A stretch of DNA of 39,764 nucleotides from an uncultured Bacillus sp. (GCF_946478885.1 NZ_CAMLDX010000022.1:1-39764), one strand, 5' to 3'. Positions 26,969-36,744 are shown, counted from the first letter of the stretch. Made by a program: numbers and translations. Notes: a model not told the origin generated them from the sequence alone.

Positions 26969-27646
26969 TTACTCCTGATAGTAATAATATTCATTTTTCA
27001 CCGATTCCACTGCATTCACCACTACTCCGAGCAATTGGGAATTTGTTTTTTCCAGCAGTGTTTTTGCCTTTATTGCCTTTTCTTTATGTGTCTTTCCGCT
27101 GGATACGACCATGATGACGCCGTCACATTTATTAGCTATAATTTGCGGATCGGCGACTGCCAGTACCGGCGGAGTATCAAAGACTATGTAGTCATAGCGC
27201 TTTCTCAGCTCTTCCAACACGGCTTCCATTGCATTCGAACTCAGGAGCTCTGAAGGATTAGGAGGGATCGGACCACTAGTTAATATATCGAGGTTTGGAA
27301 TACTTGTCTCGATAATTCCTTCATCAAATGTAATTTTTTTTGTCAAAATACTCGTCAATCCATTCAAATTACGTGCTTTAAAGGCGTAATGAATAGAAGG
27401 CTTTCGTAAATCTGTATCCACCAAAATAACCTTTTTTCCCTGCTGTGCCAATACAATAGATAAATTACAGATGACCGTTGTTTTTCCATCATTCGGCTCC
27501 GGTGATGAAACCATAATCGTTTGAATTTCTTTATCCACTGAAGAAAATAAAATATTCGTGCGAATCAGTCGGTACTGTTCAGAAATAGGCAATTTAGGAT
27601 GGGTATGGGCAATTAATTGAATCTGACCTTTCTGCTTACGACTCAA
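26969..27646 (-). CDS. Bacterial tyrosine kinase (CpsD/CapB/YwqD family)
   Basis: 225 residues. The Walker A variant SPEPNDGKTT (49-57), Walker A' VILVDTDLRKP, Walker B YIVFDTPPV and the C-terminal tyrosine cluster EYYYYQE identify a BY-kinase that autophosphorylates on the tyrosines. It works with the membrane modulator encoded just upstream, which it overlaps by 11 nt. The start is TTG at 27646, with GGGGGAAAAGAG upstream. No tyrosine phosphatase or polysaccharide genes lie alongside, so the substrate is unclear: exopolysaccharide control or other proteins. Confidence 0.88.
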   Translation of the reverse strand: MSRKQKGQIQLIAHTHPKLPISEQYRLIRTNILFSSVDKEIQTIMVSSPEPNDGKTTVICNLSIVLAQQGKKVILVDTDLRKPSIHYAFKARNLNGLTSILTKKITFDEGIIETSIPNLDILTSGPIPPNPSELLSSNAMEAVLEELRKRYDYIVFDTPPVLAVADPQIIANKCDGVIMVVSSGKTHKEKAIKAKTLLEKTNSQLLGVVVNAVESVKNEYYYYQE

Positions 27647-28367
27647 TGCTCTTTTCCCCCATTCTATGCTTTCTTAACTCTTTGCTATCTAATTTTGCCG
27701 GAAGTTTTTGAATCGTTCCCAGCACAGGAAGTCCCAAATACATTTCAACGTCACTGCCGTTTTTCAGCGTATTATCCAGATATTCCGATAAGAATGCCAA
27801 ACCAATGCCTGCCATCAAACCTATTACAAGAGCAATGGCAATATTCAGATACGGATCCGGTTTTACAGGGTCTGGATTCTTTGGTAATTCCGCTTTTGCC
27901 AGAATACTTACATTGTCGACATTCATAATTCCTTTGATTTCATCTTGAAAGGTGACAGAGACAGCATTGGCAATTTTCACCGCTGTTTTCGGGTCTTCAT
28001 TCGTTACAGTTAATGAGAAAACCTGTGATTCACCCTGACTGTTGACCATAATATTCTTCTCCAGCTGAGAAATACTCTGTTTCAGATCATATTTTTCTTT
28101 AACCTTTTCAAGTATCCTGGGACTTTTTACAATAACGCTGTATGTATTAATTAACTCAACGTTACTATTAATTTGTGAGAGATCTATTTTATTCTCGGAA
28201 TCCCTCTGATTAACAAGAATAAGTGTTGAAGCCTGATATACTGGGGTCAGAACATAAAATGAAATGACACCGCTAATAACCGCTGCGGCAATCGTCAGGA
28301 ACGCTATCAACTTCCAACGCTTCTTAATGGTTTTCAAAATGTCAATTAAACTGATCGTCTCCTCCAT
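27636..28367 (-). CDS. Polysaccharide co-polymerase / BY-kinase modulator (Wzz, YwqC family)
   Basis: 243 residues. Helix 1 at about 20-38 and helix 2 at about 176-195 enclose an extracellular Wzz domain; PDPVKPDPYLN is the proline motif before the second helix. The short cytoplasmic tail would activate the kinase encoded next. TTGGAGGAA precedes the ATG. Confidence 0.88.
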   Translation of the reverse strand: MEETISLIDILKTIKKRWKLIAFLTIAAAVISGVISFYVLTPVYQASTLILVNQRDSENKIDLSQINSNVELINTYSVIVKSPRILEKVKEKYDLKQSISQLEKNIMVNSQGESQVFSLTVTNEDPKTAVKIANAVSVTFQDEIKGIMNVDNVSILAKAELPKNPDPVKPDPYLNIAIALVIGLMAGIGLAFLSEYLDNTLKNGSDVEMYLGLPVLGTIQKLPAKLDSKELRKHRMGEKSIES

Positions 28368-28582
28368 CGTGTTCCTCCAAATTTTTCTATTTCCATTCCA
28401 AAGAACATTTTAATACTTAATAATAAACATTTAAACTGAAATTATCATTATTTTGAAACTTTTTAAAAAAATTATTCTGAAAACAATAGAATAACAGCGA
28501 AAAGGATTGAAACAGGTAATCGAAAGGTATTTTTCCCCATAAAAGAAAACCTTCCCCAGAGTCAGTCCGCTCTTTCGTCAGC

Positions 28583-31183
28583 CTATTTCACAAAAATTAC
28601 TTTATAAAGCTGAATGGCAGCAAGTGGCATCAGTGCCAATCCATATACAGTTATAAGCTGATCCTTTGTCAGAAAGGCAACCTCAAAAATCCCCATGAGC
28701 GAAGGAACGAAAAGCACCAGGTGCAAAAAAATGAGGCCAACTATCATGGCAAACCATAAATATTGATTAGTGAATACTCCAATCTGAAAAACAGATTGCT
28801 TCGCTCTCGTATTAAAGCCATGAAATAATCTGGCTAAACATAATGTAGAAAACGCCATTGTGCTGGCAACAGATTCATTTCCTGTTTCCAAACCGATATG
28901 AAAGGCAAGGATCGTTGATATTGCAATTAACAAACCACCTATTCCAACCTTATTTAAAAATGAAAGATTGAGTAAATGCTGATGAACATCTCTTGGTTTT
29001 TCCTTCATAATATTTTTATTGTGTGGCTCAAGCCCAAGTGCAATGGCGGGCAGGCTGTCTGTCAGTAAGTTAATAAACAACAGATGAACAGGAGCAAACG
29101 GAACCGGCAACGCCAGCATCGAAGCATACAAAACAGACAAGATACCGGCCGTATTTCCGGAAAGAAGGAAGCGAATCGAATTATTGATATTTGTATAAAT
29201 GCTCCTTCCGTTTGAAACAGCCTTTACAATCGTCGAGAAATTATCATCTGTTAAAATCATGGATGAAGCATCCTTAGCTACTCCTGTTCCTGTAATCCCC
29301 ATGGCGATTCCAATATCCGCCTGCTTTAAGGCCGGTGCATCATTCACACCATCTCCGGTCATTGCGACGACATTGCCTTTTTCCTGCCAAGCCTTGACAA
29401 TCCGGATTTTATGTTCCGGAGAAACTCTTGCATAAACAGACAGATGTTCAATCTTATCTCTTAATTGCTCATCTGTTAGTTTTTCAATTTCTCCTCCTTC
29501 AATCGCTTCTAAATCATTCTGCAATATTCCTATCTGCTTTGCAATCGCAGCTGCAGTGATCTTATGATCCCCTGTGATCATAACCGGTTTAATTCCCGCA
29601 TTTATACAGGATTCTACCGCTCCCTTTGATTCCAGCCGAGGCGGATCCATCATAGCTGTTAGTCCAACAAAGATTAAATCTCTTTCATCGTCGATATCTA
29701 TTTCCTGATCCTTTTTCACTTCCTTATAAGCAAAACCAAGAACCCGCAATCCTTCAGCGGAGAAAGTTCGGTTCACCTTTTCAATTTCTCTATGCTGGTG
29801 CTCGGTAAATTCAACGAGGCCATCAGAGGTCTTCATTTCCTTTATTCGAGATAAAAGGACATCCAGAGCCCCTTTTGTGATCATGATGTATTTATCATCT
29901 ATCCTATTAACTGTACTCATCAGTTTCCGATCTGAATCAAACGGGATTTCTCCTATTCTTGGATACATTTCTCTTGCTGCCAATTCATCCATTTGATATT
30001 CTTCACCTAAATTCGTTAAGGCTACCTCTGTCGGATCCCCAATTTCCTTGTTATTCATGGTGATCGAATCATTGCACAGCAATGACATAAGGAGAAAGTT
30101 CTTTTCTACCGGATTTTCCTTATTTAATTGATCATGCGGTATTATCCTATTATCAACAAACACCTTTTGAACCTTCATTTTATTCTGTGTCAATGTTCCT
30201 GTCTTGTCTGAACAAATAACAGATATACTACCAAGACTTTCAACCGCATGAAGCTTCCTCATGATCGCATTTTCCTTCGCCATCTTCTGTGTGCCAAAGG
30301 CAAGCACAATCGTTACAATCGAACTCAAGGCCTCCGGAATCGCAGCAACTGCCAAGGAAACAGCAAACATAAAGGAATCGACGATATCCCGCCCCCTATA
30401 TATATCTACTCCAAATATAATAAGCGCAATAAAAATGATAATAATTGCTAGTCTCTTTCCAAAATGATCCAAAGTGACTTGTAAAGGTGTTTTTTTCTCC
30501 TGTGCCGATTCAAGAAGATCGGCAATTCTGCCTATCTCTGTTCTCATCCCAATATTCGTTACGACAGCAACAGCTCGTCCATATGTAACAAAGCTACCCG
30601 AAAATACCATATTCCTTCGATCACCTAAGGATACATCCACCTCTGGAATGAGCTCCAAATTTTTTTCAACTGCCACCGATTCGCCAGTCAAGGAGCTTTC
30701 ATTCACCTGGAGGCTGTGATTCTCTATGATTCTCCCATCTGCCACAACAAAATCCCCTGCATCGAGAAAGAGAATATCCCCTACGACAACTTCTCTTGAA
30801 GGAATTTCCACTGTTTGTCCATTGCGCAGCACCTTTGCAGTTGGCGAAGTCAATGCTTTTAAACTACTAAGAGATTTTTCTGCCTTCATATGCTGTGCGG
30901 TTCCAAGAACGGCATTTAATATGACAACAGCCAAAATAACCAAGGTGCTTTCAACTTCTCCTAAAAAAGCAGAAATCAGGGCAGCAATAATCAGGATGAT
31001 GATCAGGAAGTCCTTAAATTGCTCCAAGAACACCCGGACAACGGTCTTTCGCTTTTCTTCCTCCAATTCATTAAATCCAAATTCTGCACGCCTTTTATGT
31101 ACATCCTCATCATAAAGTCCGCTGCTTGTTACACCTAAGAACTCAAGGCAGCTTTCTTTTGATTGCTGGTAAAATTCAGGCAT
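28583..31183 (-). CDS. Calcium-transporting P-type ATPase (P2A)
   Basis: 866 residues, SERCA-like. The phosphorylated aspartate is D326 in CSDKTGTLTQNKM; TGES (actuator domain), TGDGVNDAPALKQADIG (hinge) and AAIPEALSS (helix 4 calcium-site region) are seen. It exports Ca2+ or a related cation. The open frame extends 16 codons upstream, but AAAGGAG sits 7 nt before the ATG at 31183. In B. subtilis the similar protein is YloB; whether this is the ortholog is not certain from the neighbours. No clear terminator follows. Confidence 0.92.
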   Translation of the reverse strand: MPEFYQQSKESCLEFLGVTSSGLYDEDVHKRRAEFGFNELEEEKRKTVVRVFLEQFKDFLIIILIIAALISAFLGEVESTLVILAVVILNAVLGTAQHMKAEKSLSSLKALTSPTAKVLRNGQTVEIPSREVVVGDILFLDAGDFVVADGRIIENHSLQVNESSLTGESVAVEKNLELIPEVDVSLGDRRNMVFSGSFVTYGRAVAVVTNIGMRTEIGRIADLLESAQEKKTPLQVTLDHFGKRLAIIIIFIALIIFGVDIYRGRDIVDSFMFAVSLAVAAIPEALSSIVTIVLAFGTQKMAKENAIMRKLHAVESLGSISVICSDKTGTLTQNKMKVQKVFVDNRIIPHDQLNKENPVEKNFLLMSLLCNDSITMNNKEIGDPTEVALTNLGEEYQMDELAAREMYPRIGEIPFDSDRKLMSTVNRIDDKYIMITKGALDVLLSRIKEMKTSDGLVEFTEHQHREIEKVNRTFSAEGLRVLGFAYKEVKKDQEIDIDDERDLIFVGLTAMMDPPRLESKGAVESCINAGIKPVMITGDHKITAAAIAKQIGILQNDLEAIEGGEIEKLTDEQLRDKIEHLSVYARVSPEHKIRIVKAWQEKGNVVAMTGDGVNDAPALKQADIGIAMGITGTGVAKDASSMILTDDNFSTIVKAVSNGRSIYTNINNSIRFLLSGNTAGILSVLYASMLALPVPFAPVHLLFINLLTDSLPAIALGLEPHNKNIMKEKPRDVHQHLLNLSFLNKVGIGGLLIAISTILAFHIGLETGNESVASTMAFSTLCLARLFHGFNTRAKQSVFQIGVFTNQYLWFAMIVGLIFLHLVLFVPSLMGIFEVAFLTKDQLITVYGLALMPLAAIQLYKVIFVK

Positions 31184-31327
31184 GACTTCAGCTCCTTTCC
31201 CGCCTCTTGTCAGTGGAACCCCACTATACATTACCTGCTTCGATCCTTTTGGTCTTACATTTCTAACTTTATTATTTCATATTATCTAAAAAAATAAAAA
31301 AATTTGTACTTTTTGTCAAAGATAACG

Positions 31328-31377
31328 AAAAAAACAGGATGTGCAGCAGCAAAGGCATGCATCATCCTGTTTTTTTA
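31328..31377. terminator. Bidirectional terminator after the flavin reductase
   Basis: ACAGGATG (31334-31341) and CATCCTGT (31363-31370) are perfect arms flanked by A and T runs on both sides. It serves the reductase gene on the minus strand. Confidence 0.85.
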
Positions 31378-31411
31378 GCGCTTTTGATTGTAAAGTGAAC
31401 GACCCTTTTTA

Positions 31412-31957
31412 TTAATGGCGGATTGTTTTTAAAGCACCTGACCAAGAAATAACTTGGTCTAACATTGCATTTACATTTTTAAGGTGTAATTCTGCCGGTT
31501 TGAAATCCGTTCCGTTTTCAAAATCAGTAAATAATGACAAGGCAGGATGTACACGAACATCTGCTACAGATAATTCACCGAGAATTCCGCGTAAATGTTC
31601 TGCTGCACGGGCTCCTCCCACAGAACCGTAGCTTACGATACCGGCAGCTTTATCATTCCATTCTTCCCGAGCCCAATCCAGTGCATTTTTTAAAGCTCCT
31701 GAAATGCTGTGGTTATATTCCTGAACAATAAAAACAAAGCCATCTAAGCTGCTAAGTTTTTCAGACCAAGCCTTAATCCCTGGTTCTGTACCATCAGTTT
31801 CCCATAACAGTGGCAATTTATAATCTGCAATATCCACGATTTCATAATTTGCATCGCCACGTTGGTCAGCAATTCCTTTTACCCATTCTCCAACCTGCGG
31901 ACTGACGCGTCCTTGTCGTGTACTGCCTAGTATAATTCCGATGTTTAATTTTGTCAT
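31412..31957 (-). CDS. NADPH-dependent FMN reductase family protein
   Basis: 181 residues, flavodoxin-like fold. GSTRQGRVSP (FMN phosphate loop) and PQVGEW at the N-terminus, QEYNHSISGALKNALDW and YGSVGGARAAEHL are the family motifs. It probably reduces FMN, quinones or azo compounds with NADPH. AAAGGAGG is 7 nt before the ATG. It is monocistronic with its own terminator. Confidence 0.88.
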   Translation of the reverse strand: MTKLNIGIILGSTRQGRVSPQVGEWVKGIADQRGDANYEIVDIADYKLPLLWETDGTEPGIKAWSEKLSSLDGFVFIVQEYNHSISGALKNALDWAREEWNDKAAGIVSYGSVGGARAAEHLRGILGELSVADVRVHPALSLFTDFENGTDFKPAELHLKNVNAMLDQVISWSGALKTIRH

Positions 31958-32314
31958 TGTATTTTCCTCCTTTGATGTTGAACCATGAATAAATTACTGA
32001 GAAATCCCGTCTCCTTACCACCGTATTCATCATAGCTGAGTTCATTCTATGGATACATATCATGGCCTTACATAAAGATTCATTAACGATATCTTGAATT
32101 AATTTGTTTTTAATTCGAGATAATGATATATAATATTTTCTCTTCTGTCAATCTCTTAGCACATAAATTTTATTTTTATTTTTCACAAAATATTGGGACA
32201 ATAAGCATGATTATGGCTATGACAAATAAAGTGCTCAACCAAGAAGATTAGTGTTAATCCTGAACGTCTTTTGCCCTATAATGAGTATATTGACTTCAGA
32301 AAGCAGGTGAACGA
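31958..32314. other. Divergent intergenic region upstream of crcB
   Basis: 357 nt without a gene. TATAAT at 32277-32282 is a good -10 for the crcB pair, with no convincing -35 at the right distance. I looked for a fluoride riboswitch and did not find its conserved core. Confidence 0.5.
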
Positions 32315-32701
32315 TTGAATATTTTGTCTGTTGGACTTGGAGGAATTATCGGTGCGATTTTACGCTATATTACAGGGCAGGTAATACCTGTTCAAAATGG
32401 ATTTCCTCTGAATACGTTAATGATTAATCTTTCAGGATGTTTTCTTCTTGCTTGGTTTTATACTACCGTTATTGACCGGAATATCCCTTCTTACATTCGG
32501 CTAGGAATCGGTACGGGATTAATTGGTGCTTTTACCACTTTCTCCACTTTCTCTGTTGAGACAATTGAATTGCTGCGGCACGGACAATGGTTTCAGGCAC
32601 TTCTCTATGTTCTTATAAGCGTTATTGGCGGGCTTCTTCTGTCTGTTGCCGGAATGAAATGGGCAGACTTTTTGCAAAGAAGCAAAGGGGGACAGATTTA
32701 A
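32315..32701 (+). CDS. crcB: Fluoride ion channel subunit CrcB (first)
   Basis: 128 residues, four membrane helices, Fluc family: GAILRYITG, NLSGCFLL and GAFTTFSTF are conserved. It exports fluoride as a dual-topology dimer. The start is TTG at 32315, after GCAGGTGA. Its stop codon TAA overlaps the next ATG by 1 nt (TAATG), so the two are coupled and likely form a heterodimer. Confidence 0.9.
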   Translation: MNILSVGLGGIIGAILRYITGQVIPVQNGFPLNTLMINLSGCFLLAWFYTTVIDRNIPSYIRLGIGTGLIGAFTTFSTFSVETIELLRHGQWFQALLYVLISVIGGLLLSVAGMKWADFLQRSKGGQI

Positions 32702-33075
32702 TGGTAATTTTAGCAGGTATGGGCGGTTTTTTCGGTGCAATCCTACGGTATTTACTAGGAAAATGGATTTCAGATGCGGCGAAGACGAGCTACCCACTGG
32801 GAACATGGATCATCAATCTATCCGGATCGTTTCTATTGGGGCTTATCTCCTTTTATTTTGTTGAGCAAATGATTTCCATAAAAATATGGATGTTCTTCGG
32901 CACAGGATTTTTAGGAGCATATACGACCTTCTCTACGTTTGGTTATGAAACGATACAATTAATCGCAAAAAAGCAATGGCATCTAGCTATCTTTTATATC
33001 ATAACAACCATCATTCTTGGCTTATTTTTTGCCTGGATAGGAGCCATAACCGGCAAGTTTATTATTCAAAAATAA
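32701..33075 (+). CDS. crcB: Fluoride ion channel subunit CrcB (second)
   Basis: 124 residues, Fluc family with the same motifs: GAILRYLLG, NLSGSFLLG, GAYTTFSTF. It is the partner of the preceding gene. The start is the ATG at 32701 with AAAGGGGGA upstream; the longer frame in the track lies inside the first gene. Confidence 0.92.
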   Translation: MVILAGMGGFFGAILRYLLGKWISDAAKTSYPLGTWIINLSGSFLLGLISFYFVEQMISIKIWMFFGTGFLGAYTTFSTFGYETIQLIAKKQWHLAIFYIITTIILGLFFAWIGAITGKFIIQK

Positions 33076-33313
33076 CAATTTTCATATGTGCAATCGTTTT
33101 CTATCCAATGATACAAATTTGGTTATTCCTTTTTCCAGTTTATGTATCTTAACCTTTTACAACAGGTTTTGATAATTTTATGAAACTTTATTCTTATTTA
33201 TATCACTAGTATTATTCACCTATTTTTAGATAATTCTTACAAAACATGAAGTATTTTGAATAATTTACTTTATAATTATATCGATATATAAAAATGAAAG
33301 GTTGTGAACAGAT

Positions 33314-34504
33314 GTGGGGATGAAAAAGTTTTTTTCACTGGCTATTATTATTCTTTTATTATTAACGGCATGCGGAAAAAATGAAGATGCCTCAAGCGCT
33401 TCACAGGAATCATCGCAAACTGGCACAGCACAGACCAGTGCAGCCGGCAGTTCTGTTTTGAATCCTTATATTAAACAGGAATCAGAAGGAACTGTGGAAG
33501 TCGTCTACAGAAACAAAGAACCGAAGTATACTCATGATTTGGATGGATTTAAAATTACAGTCGATGAGTATGAAATTGTAAAAGTTACAGGTATGAATGA
33601 ACGTTCAAAAACCCTATTCGACGATCAAACAAACGGCTATGTGGTCACCTCTAAGGTAACCATTGAAAATGGTACTGACAAACCAATGTACTATTCAAAC
33701 TATCACAGATTACAATTGGGCAGTGAATTGGATTTCATACAATCCGATTGGCAGAACTTTGTTGCCGAAGATAAACGAATTAATACCATTAAAAAGAATA
33801 AAGATGACCTTACATTGTTTGAGCCAAAGGAAAAAGTCACTGGCTTTATCACTTTCGCTTTAACTGATTATGAATTTGAAAAGTTAAAAACCTCCAGCCC
33901 GAAATATATTATTGAAGGCGGCGTAGCGGATAACGATAAATTTGAAAACAGTAATCTGCAGAAATCAACTGCTTACGATTTTCTAATTAGTGAACCTACA
34001 CCAGCTCAGCCTACAGAACCGTCTGGACAGCCAGTCTTCCATCAGGATCGCCTACTTACAGAAAACTGGGCATCTAAGAAAATGATTTTTGAAAAGGCGA
34101 ATATAAATGAAACAAAACAAATTGGCAATGTTAAGGTAACCCTTGATAGTGTCCAATATACAGAAGTCAATCCTACAGCAGGAAATGAAAGCATATTCAG
34201 TGATTTTGGCGGTAAAGTAGCGGCCCTGACCGTTAAACTAAAGATTGATAATCAATCAACAGCACCAATCAATCTTGGCAACCTTGGCACATCACTTGAT
34301 GTTGATGAAACCCGTGCAACCTATTTCACCCAGGGCATAGTGGAGCCAAATGAACCTTCTGAAATTGCTGCAGGACAACAAGGGGAAAAAATACATGTGT
34401 TCTTGTTCAAGAAGGATGAATTTGAACTATACAAAAAATTCACCTTGAACTTCGGTCCGATAAATGGACAAGGCGAGCAAGCTGTCTTCAAATTACCAAG
34501 ATAA
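33314..34504 (+). CDS. Lipoprotein with two repeated domains
   Basis: 396 residues, secreted lipoprotein. The signal peptide ends in LLTAC with the lipidated C20, followed by a low-complexity Ser/Gln/Thr linker. Two similar beta-rich halves follow (about 58-210 and 255-395). Each has a KITV/KVTL strand, a FDDQ/FSDF turn and an IENGTDKP/IDNQSTAP strand, suggesting tandem immunoglobulin-like (DUF4352-like) domains. Function unknown. GTG at 33314 fits the AAAGGTTGTGA site; ATG at 33320 is the alternative. A TATAAT box lies at about 33271. Confidence 0.75.
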   Translation: MGMKKFFSLAIIILLLLTACGKNEDASSASQESSQTGTAQTSAAGSSVLNPYIKQESEGTVEVVYRNKEPKYTHDLDGFKITVDEYEIVKVTGMNERSKTLFDDQTNGYVVTSKVTIENGTDKPMYYSNYHRLQLGSELDFIQSDWQNFVAEDKRINTIKKNKDDLTLFEPKEKVTGFITFALTDYEFEKLKTSSPKYIIEGGVADNDKFENSNLQKSTAYDFLISEPTPAQPTEPSGQPVFHQDRLLTENWASKKMIFEKANINETKQIGNVKVTLDSVQYTEVNPTAGNESIFSDFGGKVAALTVKLKIDNQSTAPINLGNLGTSLDVDETRATYFTQGIVEPNEPSEIAAGQQGEKIHVFLFKKDEFELYKKFTLNFGPINGQGEQAVFKLPR

Positions 34505-34533
34505 CAAAAAAGATGAAGCGACTTGTTCGGCAG

Positions 34534-34555
34534 TAAGTGGAATACATTCCACTTA
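34534..34555. repeat. Perfect inverted repeat after the lipoprotein gene
   Basis: TAAGTGGAAT (34534-34543) and ATTCCACTTA (34546-34555) are perfect arms separated by 2 nt. No T run follows, so it is not a standard terminator. Confidence 0.6.
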
Positions 34556-34585
34556 ACACCAAATGTTTCGCGCATGAAGGGGCTG

Positions 34586-34693
34586 GGAGCTATCCCAAAA
34601 AGAAAGGTGTCAGGCACCACAATCCATTATTTAGTGTTACTTTGCATACATTTCACTAGATCAATAGTGGATGCCTGACATTGGGACAGCTCC
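34586..34693. repeat. Dispersed palindromic repeat, copy C
   Basis: The outer arms GGAGCTATCCCAA (34586-34598) and TTGGGACAGCTCC (34681-34693) match at 12 of 13 bp. Inside them TGTCAGGCA (34608-34616) pairs with TGCCTGACA (34672-34680), and CACTA pairs with TAGTG. Its interior (TTAGTGTTACTTTGCATA) matches that of copy A. It is placed between the convergent lipoprotein and ynfA genes. Confidence 0.75.
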
Positions 34694-34789
34694 AATTGAA
34701 TGCCCCCTTTCATGTTTCAAAAAAACTGAACATCCTTGACGATTATACTTTAGGAGATTTTCAGCTTTCGGACAGTCTCTTGTACACTT

Positions 34790-35116
34790 CTAATGCCTTG
34801 GGGCCCACAGCATAACCGAAACACCAATCAGACAAACGGCTGCTCCTATCCAGTCATAGAGATCAGGTGTTTTCTTATCAACACCCCAACCCCATAGAAC
34901 TGCTAAAATGATAAATACTCCGCCATATGCCGCATACACTCTGCCGAAAGAAGGGAATTTCTGTAGCGTGGGAATAATCCCATATAAAACCAATATAAGT
35001 CCTCCTGTTATTCCATATCCATACGGTTTCCCCTCCCGCAGCCAGAGCCAAACTAAATACCCGCCTCCTATTTCGGCAAGTCCCGCTATAATAAATAATA
35101 CAATTGCTGCCAGCAT
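34790..35116 (-). CDS. ynfA: YnfA family membrane protein (UPF0060)
   Basis: 108 residues, four membrane helices. [19 protein letters not shown] and [12 protein letters not shown] are the YnfA signature; it resembles small multidrug-resistance (EamA-like) proteins but its substrate is unknown. The start at 35116 has only a weak, very close ribosome binding site. Confidence 0.88.
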   Translation of the reverse strand: MLAAIVLFIIAGLAEIGGGYLVWLWLREGKPYGYGITGGLILVLYGIIPTLQKFPSFGRVYAAYGGVFIILAVLWGWGVDKKTPDLYDWIGAAVCLIGVSVMLWAPRH

Positions 35117-35474
35117 CCTTCATCATTCCATTCTTTTTAATTATCAACTGTTGGTGAAAACCATTTTTTATCCTATCGGCCGAAGTGGCTGATATAAGAA
35201 GGCACCAACGGCCATTCAAACAAACCAATCCGTAAACATACACAATGTGGAGAACCTAGCGTTCACCAATGAAAAATCTAGTTCTAGATCTAAAACTAAA
35301 ACGGACATCAACAGCCAAATCATCTACCATTTAGAAGTTCGGCAATCTTTCCTCTTTTAAATTCTTATGTAATATACGTGCTTTCTTCATTAGTATGAAA
35401 ACATTTTGATGATATTTAAGCCAAGGCAGATGTCTCTATTCTCTGTAGATTCACTTAAATCTATTTCGAAGCAT
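35117..35474. other. Intergenic region upstream of ynfA
   Basis: About 360 nt with no supported gene. Short open frames on both strands lack ribosome binding sites. I see no clear promoter. Confidence 0.5.
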
Positions 35475-35521
35475 AATAAAAAAGCCCAAATCATTGACAC
35501 TTTTCTGATCAATGATTTGGG
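35475..35521 (-). terminator. Terminator of codY
   Basis: CCCAAATCATTGA (35485-35497) and TCAATGATTTGGG (35509-35521) form a perfect 13-bp stem, followed on the minus strand by CTTTTTTATT. It starts 38 nt past the codY stop. Confidence 0.9.
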
Positions 35522-35559
35522 TATGGATTTCTGTATCATGTGTGGCCATACGGCCTTTT

Positions 35560-36357
35560 TTATGCTAATCGGCTATTGCTATTTACCTTGAGCTTTTCAA
35601 GCCCGGTCAAGAAGTCATCATTTAGTACTTTAATATACGTACCTTTCATACCTAATGAACGTGATTCAATGACTCCGGCACTTTCCAATTTGCGAAGAGC
35701 GTTAACGATGACAGAACGGGTTATTCCGACTCGATCAGCCACTTTGGAAGCAACCAACAAGCCTTCCCTACCTTCCAATTCATCAAAAATATGCTCAATT
35801 GCTTCAAGTTCGCTGTAGGATAAAGAACTGATAGCCATTTGTACAACAGCTCGGCTGCGTGCTTCCCTTTCAATTTCTATTGATCTTTCATGGAGAATCT
35901 CCATTGCGATTACAGTAGCACCATATTCTGCAAGGATAAGGTCATCATTTCCAAAAGGCTGTTCCATTCTTGCTAAAATTAATGTTCCTAAGCGTTCTCC
36001 TCCGCCATTAATTGGGACAATCGTTGTTAATCCATCCTTAAACAACTCTTTATTTTCAACCGGGAAGGCGGAAAGTTTATTATGAACATCCAGGTTTAAT
36101 AATGTTTCATGAATCATTGATAAATGATTTGTGTACTCTTCTGGAAACTGATTATCTTCCAGATATTGTTGCAGACGTTCATTTTCAACCTTCTGGTTCA
36201 CGGCATAGCCTAACAAATTCCCCTTCAGACTAATAATATATATAGTTGCACCAACAATCTCACTCAAAGTTTCAGACATTTCCTTGAAATTGACAGACTT
36301 TCCTGCTGCCTTTTGCAGCAATGCATTAATCTTTCTTGATTTTGATAGTAAATTCAT
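35560..36357 (-). CDS. codY: GTP/isoleucine-responsive regulator CodY (probable paralog)
   Basis: 265 residues: an N-terminal GAF domain (about 1-155) and a C-terminal winged-helix domain with the classic [21 protein letters not shown] motif. CodY represses nitrogen and amino-acid genes when branched-chain amino acids and GTP are plentiful. The start is the ATG at 36357 with AGGAGG 6 nt before it; the longer frame is not used. Numbering matches B. subtilis without gaps through residue 100, and R61, F71, F98 and V100 of the isoleucine pocket are kept, but M62 is L, M65 is Y and T96 is S (reference recalled from memory). The gene stands alone, not after codV-clpQ-clpY, so it is likely a second CodY with altered effector binding. 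Confidence 0.88.
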   Translation of the reverse strand: MNLLSKSRKINALLQKAAGKSVNFKEMSETLSEIVGATIYIISLKGNLLGYAVNQKVENERLQQYLEDNQFPEEYTNHLSMIHETLLNLDVHNKLSAFPVENKELFKDGLTTIVPINGGGERLGTLILARMEQPFGNDDLILAEYGATVIAMEILHERSIEIEREARSRAVVQMAISSLSYSELEAIEHIFDELEGREGLLVASKVADRVGITRSVIVNALRKLESAGVIESRSLGMKGTYIKVLNDDFLTGLEKLKVNSNSRLA

Positions 36358-36744
36358 ATACATCCTCCTAGTTTCTAATAACCCTTCTTTGTTCACAGTT
36401 CTTTTTTTGTTAATTAATGAACAAGAATTCCTTCTCTTTTCCTAATCTCTCTTAGGGTTTTTTCACCCTTATATAATTTCAATTTTAAGTTAGTTTTGAA
36501 AGTATTTATATGACAAAAATCACTGTTTTTTTCAGTAAATGTGAATATTTTATTAATTTTTTTATATTCTAAACAATGGAAAACGCATAAATACACTCAA
36601 ATTTATGATAATTACAAAAAGCAACACCTTCAACATGTGTCGAAGCTACTATGGAAATGCAAGATTGAACCTCCTTCTTATTCATTGGAACACCACTCAT
36701 CCGTTTTGTTTCAGCTCTTCTCTGCGGCTTACATGGGTTTCCGT
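36358..36744. other. AT-rich region upstream of codY
   Basis: 387 nt. No gene found. GGGTgaaaaaACCC forms a small stem at about 36453. CATTTACTGAAAAAA (minus strand) has four mismatches to the CodY box AATTTTCWGAAAATT, too many to be sure. No clear promoter could be fixed. Confidence 0.4.

Noticed and set aside
32100..32314. Fluoride riboswitch in front of the crcB pair
   Set aside because: The conserved GGNGATGG-type core of the crcB motif is not found on the plus strand upstream of the genes.
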